From Isochrysis galbana (Eukaryota; Haptophyta; Isochrysidales; Isochrysidaceae): a stretch of DNA of 64,000 nt. Below the pieces are notes generated by a model. That model worked only from the letters and a program-made list of their open reading frames with translations. It had not been told where the DNA came from and ran no database searches. The position numbers were made by a program, and so were the translations under genes. This document shows, one piece after another, positions 61,481 to 64,000 of the stretch. Position 1 is the stretch's first letter. Each line of letters begins with the position of its first letter. Location: the NCBI GenBank assembly GCA_018136815.1, contig CM030942.1, forward strand, positions 621,797 through 685,796, read 5' to 3'.

Positions 61481-62362
61481 TCTCAATAATGTGACTGGCG
61501 ACAGGAACAGGAACAATAGAAGACAACGTTATTTTATGTGCGAAAACACCGTCACACTCCTAAGTAAAAACAAAACGGCCGCCTGGTCCTCTCTTTCGAC
61601 GGAACGCGACTTTCCCTCTCCCTCTGTTGCTCTTGCTCTTGCTTGCTCCCTCGCTCCCTCTTGCTCCCTCTTGCTCCCTTCTTTCTCCCTCTCCCTCTCC
61701 CTCCCTCTCTCTCTCTCTCCCTCTCGCTCCGTGCCCCCCCCTTCCCTCCCTCCCCCTCTCTCTCACTTCCCTTTATCACCCTTCTCTCTCTGCCCCCCCC
61801 CCCCCTCTCCCCTCCCCCCTCTCTTTCTTTCCAAGTACGCGTAAGCGCGCGTGCATATGCTCATGCTCAGCGCGCGGTCGGTGCATGAGTATGAGTACGA
61901 GGGCTCGCGTTGCCATTCAAAAACGGAGACAGAGACAAAAACGGAAGGGGTTGCAAAGACGGCAAAAACGGCCTGTTCTTGGCCTTCACAGAAAAACAGT
62001 AAAGACGTATTTCCCATTTAGATTTAGGACGGCGTCATACAATACGTGAAAGTGATCAACGTCAAGATTGAAGCTAGCCTGCCCGCCCTCAGCCGTTTAC
62101 TAAAAAACCTAGTCCTCGGTTCTTTCATCCCTCTCTCTCTGCGATTTTGGCGCGAGGCGTGCAGAAGAGAGACAGAAGTAAATAGAGAGTGGAAGACCCC
62201 AAAACAGATGTAAACAGCGTGGCGTGCACGTGATGAGGCCGTGCGCGAGGGGGGCGGGAGGGCGGCGTTCGGCGGCGGCGCGAGAGGGAGGTGGGAGAAA
62301 GGGAGAGAGAGGGGGGGGGGACAGGAGGGAAGCGCGCTGTGCCGGGGCGTGTGCACGGCGCG
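61481..62362. other. Intergenic stretch, CT- and C-rich
   Basis: 61600-61830 is CT-rich with the 'ttgctccc' word repeated and a C-run at about 61793-61805. 62230-62340 is the GC-rich 5' region of the transporter gene. No gene was seen. Confidence 0.45.
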
Positions 62363-63982
62363 ATGACGGATGAGCAACTCAAGATGATGAGCCTCCTCGT
62401 CTTCACCTTTCAAAACGCCGCCTTCGTTCTGCTCATGAGGTGGTCCAAGGTGCTCGACACGCACTATAACTCGACCGTCGCGGTGAGCAGCCTCTCTCCC
62501 TACCTCCCTACCTCCCTACCTCCCTTCCTCCCTGCCCCCTCTCTCCCTCCTCCCTCCCTCCCTCCCTCCCTCCCTGTCTCCCTCGCTCTGCCCGTTCCCC
62601 CTCCCCTCCCAGCGCGCTTTCTCTCTTACCATGCTACTGTTGTTCTCATCCGGTTGACCAGTCTGTACCCTTCCACGTCCCCGTCCTCTCAACCCCCCCC
62701 CTCCGTCTCTCGCTCTGTCGCTTTCGTGCATACGGCAATGAAGGACGAACCCTCCGAAATGCATCCGCCTGGTGGGATTAGCGGTGTTATGAATTATCGG
62801 CATTTCCAACAGCCGGGGCTGCGAGATGGCGGGGACAAACGTGACCATCCGTCTGGCACTTGTACACAGGTACTCATCACTGAGGTGCTAAAGATGCCAC
62901 TCTCGATTACGTTGCTTATATATGAGAAGCAGTCCTTCTCTGATGCGATGGCTAACCTGCGGAAGGAAATCTTGGGTGCTCCCATCGACACGCTCAAGAT
63001 TGCGGTGCCTGCCCTCTTGTATACGGTACAAAACAACGCGCTGTTCATTGCAATGGAGCACTTGGAAGCTGCAGTCTTCCAGGTCACGTACCAGCTCAAG
63101 ACACTAACCACTGCTGTCCTCACGGTTGTGCTTCTTGGCCGCTCGGTAGCCCCTCACCAGTGGGGAGCACTACTTCTTCTCATGGCCGGGACCATCCTCG
63201 TACAAGAGCCGCCCACACGAAAGCCTAGCTCGGCAGCTTCCGCCGCCGCCGACAGCTGGTCTTTTACCGTCGGTGTTGGCGCCACAGTTGCCGCGTGCAT
63301 CTGCTCGAGTGTGGCGTCCGTGTACCTCGAAAAGATCCTGATCGAGTCAAAACCCTCAATTTGGATCAGAAACGTTCAACTGTGCATCTTCACTATTCCG
63401 ATTGCCTTTTCCGGTATGTTGCGGGCCGGTGCACGAGGGGTCAGATTGTGCTCTAAGCGATGAGCCCAATGCAAGCATGGAGCACGAGTCAATGGACAGA
63501 GTAAGGGAATGCTGCGATGTTGTCGGTGTGGCCGCCATCGTGGAATTCGACACCAAGAGAGCACTGCCCAGCTAAGGCGCCCCTATGCCTCCCTGTCCCC
63601 TCTCACTCACCTCGCTTTTGGGCGGCCAGGCACACTCTTGGTGAACGATGCTTACATGAAGGAGGACGGCACGCCCCTCCACGGCTTCACATTCGCGGTA
63701 TGGGCCTCCATCTTCACGAACGCAGCAGGGGGGATGATCGTTGCAACTGTTATGAAGTTCGCTGGAAATATTCTTCGCAACTTCGCTCAAGCTTGCGCAA
63801 TCATTGTCGGTGGCTTCGGCTCTTGGCTTCTGTTCGACTTTGTGATCACCGCACGCTTTGTCGGTGGTGTTGCACTAGTGTGTGGCCTCAAGCCGCGTAG
63901 ACGCGCCATGCCTATGATGCTGCCGGGCTCGGGCCTTGTCATCGAACGCCATAGCCTTCTTTCATACGAGCAGTCTCCCTAA
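62363..63982 (+). CDS. SLC35A-type nucleotide-sugar transporter
   Basis: Three exons (62363-62482, 62870-63413, 63630-63982) join in frame with GT-AG borders to 338 residues. Conserved SLC35A landmarks are present: Gln-Asn-Ala at the end of TM1, Thr-Glu-Val-Leu-Lys at TM2, Val-Pro-Ala-Leu-Leu-Tyr-Thr-Val-Gln-Asn-Asn-Ala-Leu and Val-Thr-Tyr-Gln-Leu-Lys-Thr-Leu-Thr-Thr-Ala (the signature block), Ser-Val-Ala-Ser-Val-Tyr-Leu-Glu-Lys, Ile-Trp-Ile-Arg-Asn-Val-Gln-Leu and Ala-Gly-Asn-Ile-Leu-Arg-Asn-Phe-Ala. These carriers move UDP-galactose, UDP-GlcNAc or CMP-sialic acid into the Golgi; the substrate cannot be told from sequence alone. The C-terminal 30 residues after TM10 are longer and more basic than usual. 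An open frame through intron 1 is a CT-repeat artefact. Confidence 0.9.
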
Positions 63983-64000
63983 AGTGCCCGCTTAGCACCG

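Overview
The window is nuclear DNA from a GC-rich, intron-containing unicellular eukaryote, most probably an alga with a secondary red-type plastid (haptophyte, or less likely a stramenopile such as a pelagophyte). The evidence is two proteins with N-terminal hydrophobic presequences that end in an Ala-Phe or Thr-Ala-Phe motif (a ferredoxin-like protein and a parvulin), short GT-AG introns, and a gene set that includes an algal-type P2X-like channel. The taxon is inferred from these features only. Exon models were built by hand, keeping the reading frame and GT-AG borders; no transcript data were used.

Left third (1-25 kb). A 5' fragment of a secreted protein (minus) is followed by an unidentified multi-exon gene (2.8-3.9 kb), a family-16 methyltransferase (5.1 kb), the GID/CTLH ubiquitin-ligase RING subunit RMND5/GID2 in six exons (6.6-8.7 kb), a MAPR-type cytochrome b5-like haem protein (9.9-10.7 kb), aminoacylase-1 (12.1-13.7 kb), a plastid-type 2Fe-2S ferredoxin-like protein (15 kb), a plastid-type parvulin prolyl isomerase (18.5 kb) and an EF-hand/PIP-kinase fusion (22.6-24.9 kb). 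Mobile elements lie between them: a Tc1/mariner-type MITE, a 1.26-kb retroposon with a 17-bp target duplication sitting inside a decayed gene, SINE-like copies and a perfect 98-bp palindrome next to tRNA-like repeats.

Middle (25-46 kb). A degraded Ty3/gypsy element and an inverted partial copy of its leader flank an intronless 1302-residue protein that joins a DEDDy 3'-5' exonuclease, a PDZ-like domain and a MOV10/SDE3-type RNA helicase. This is the most notable gene in the window. Next come a deletion derivative of a DDE transposon, a protein with two cyclic-nucleotide-binding domains, a 473-bp hAT-type MITE with an 8-bp target duplication, and a 561-residue protein made of strictly alternating GATA-type and C2HC zinc fingers.

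Right third (46-64 kb). A single-exon RECQL4 helicase with an Sld2-like N-terminus is followed by a second copy of the DDE transposon family, a P2X-like channel, an unidentified membrane-anchored protein in four exons, a minisatellite cluster, two AT-rich minus-strand ORFs that look foreign, and an SLC35A-type nucleotide-sugar transporter at the right edge.

The genes do not form one pathway. Three themes recur: lipid and calcium signalling (EF-hand PIP kinase, P2X-like channel, cyclic-nucleotide sensor), nucleic-acid surveillance (exonuclease-MOV10 fusion, RECQL4), and very active small transposons whose insertion scars can be read directly.
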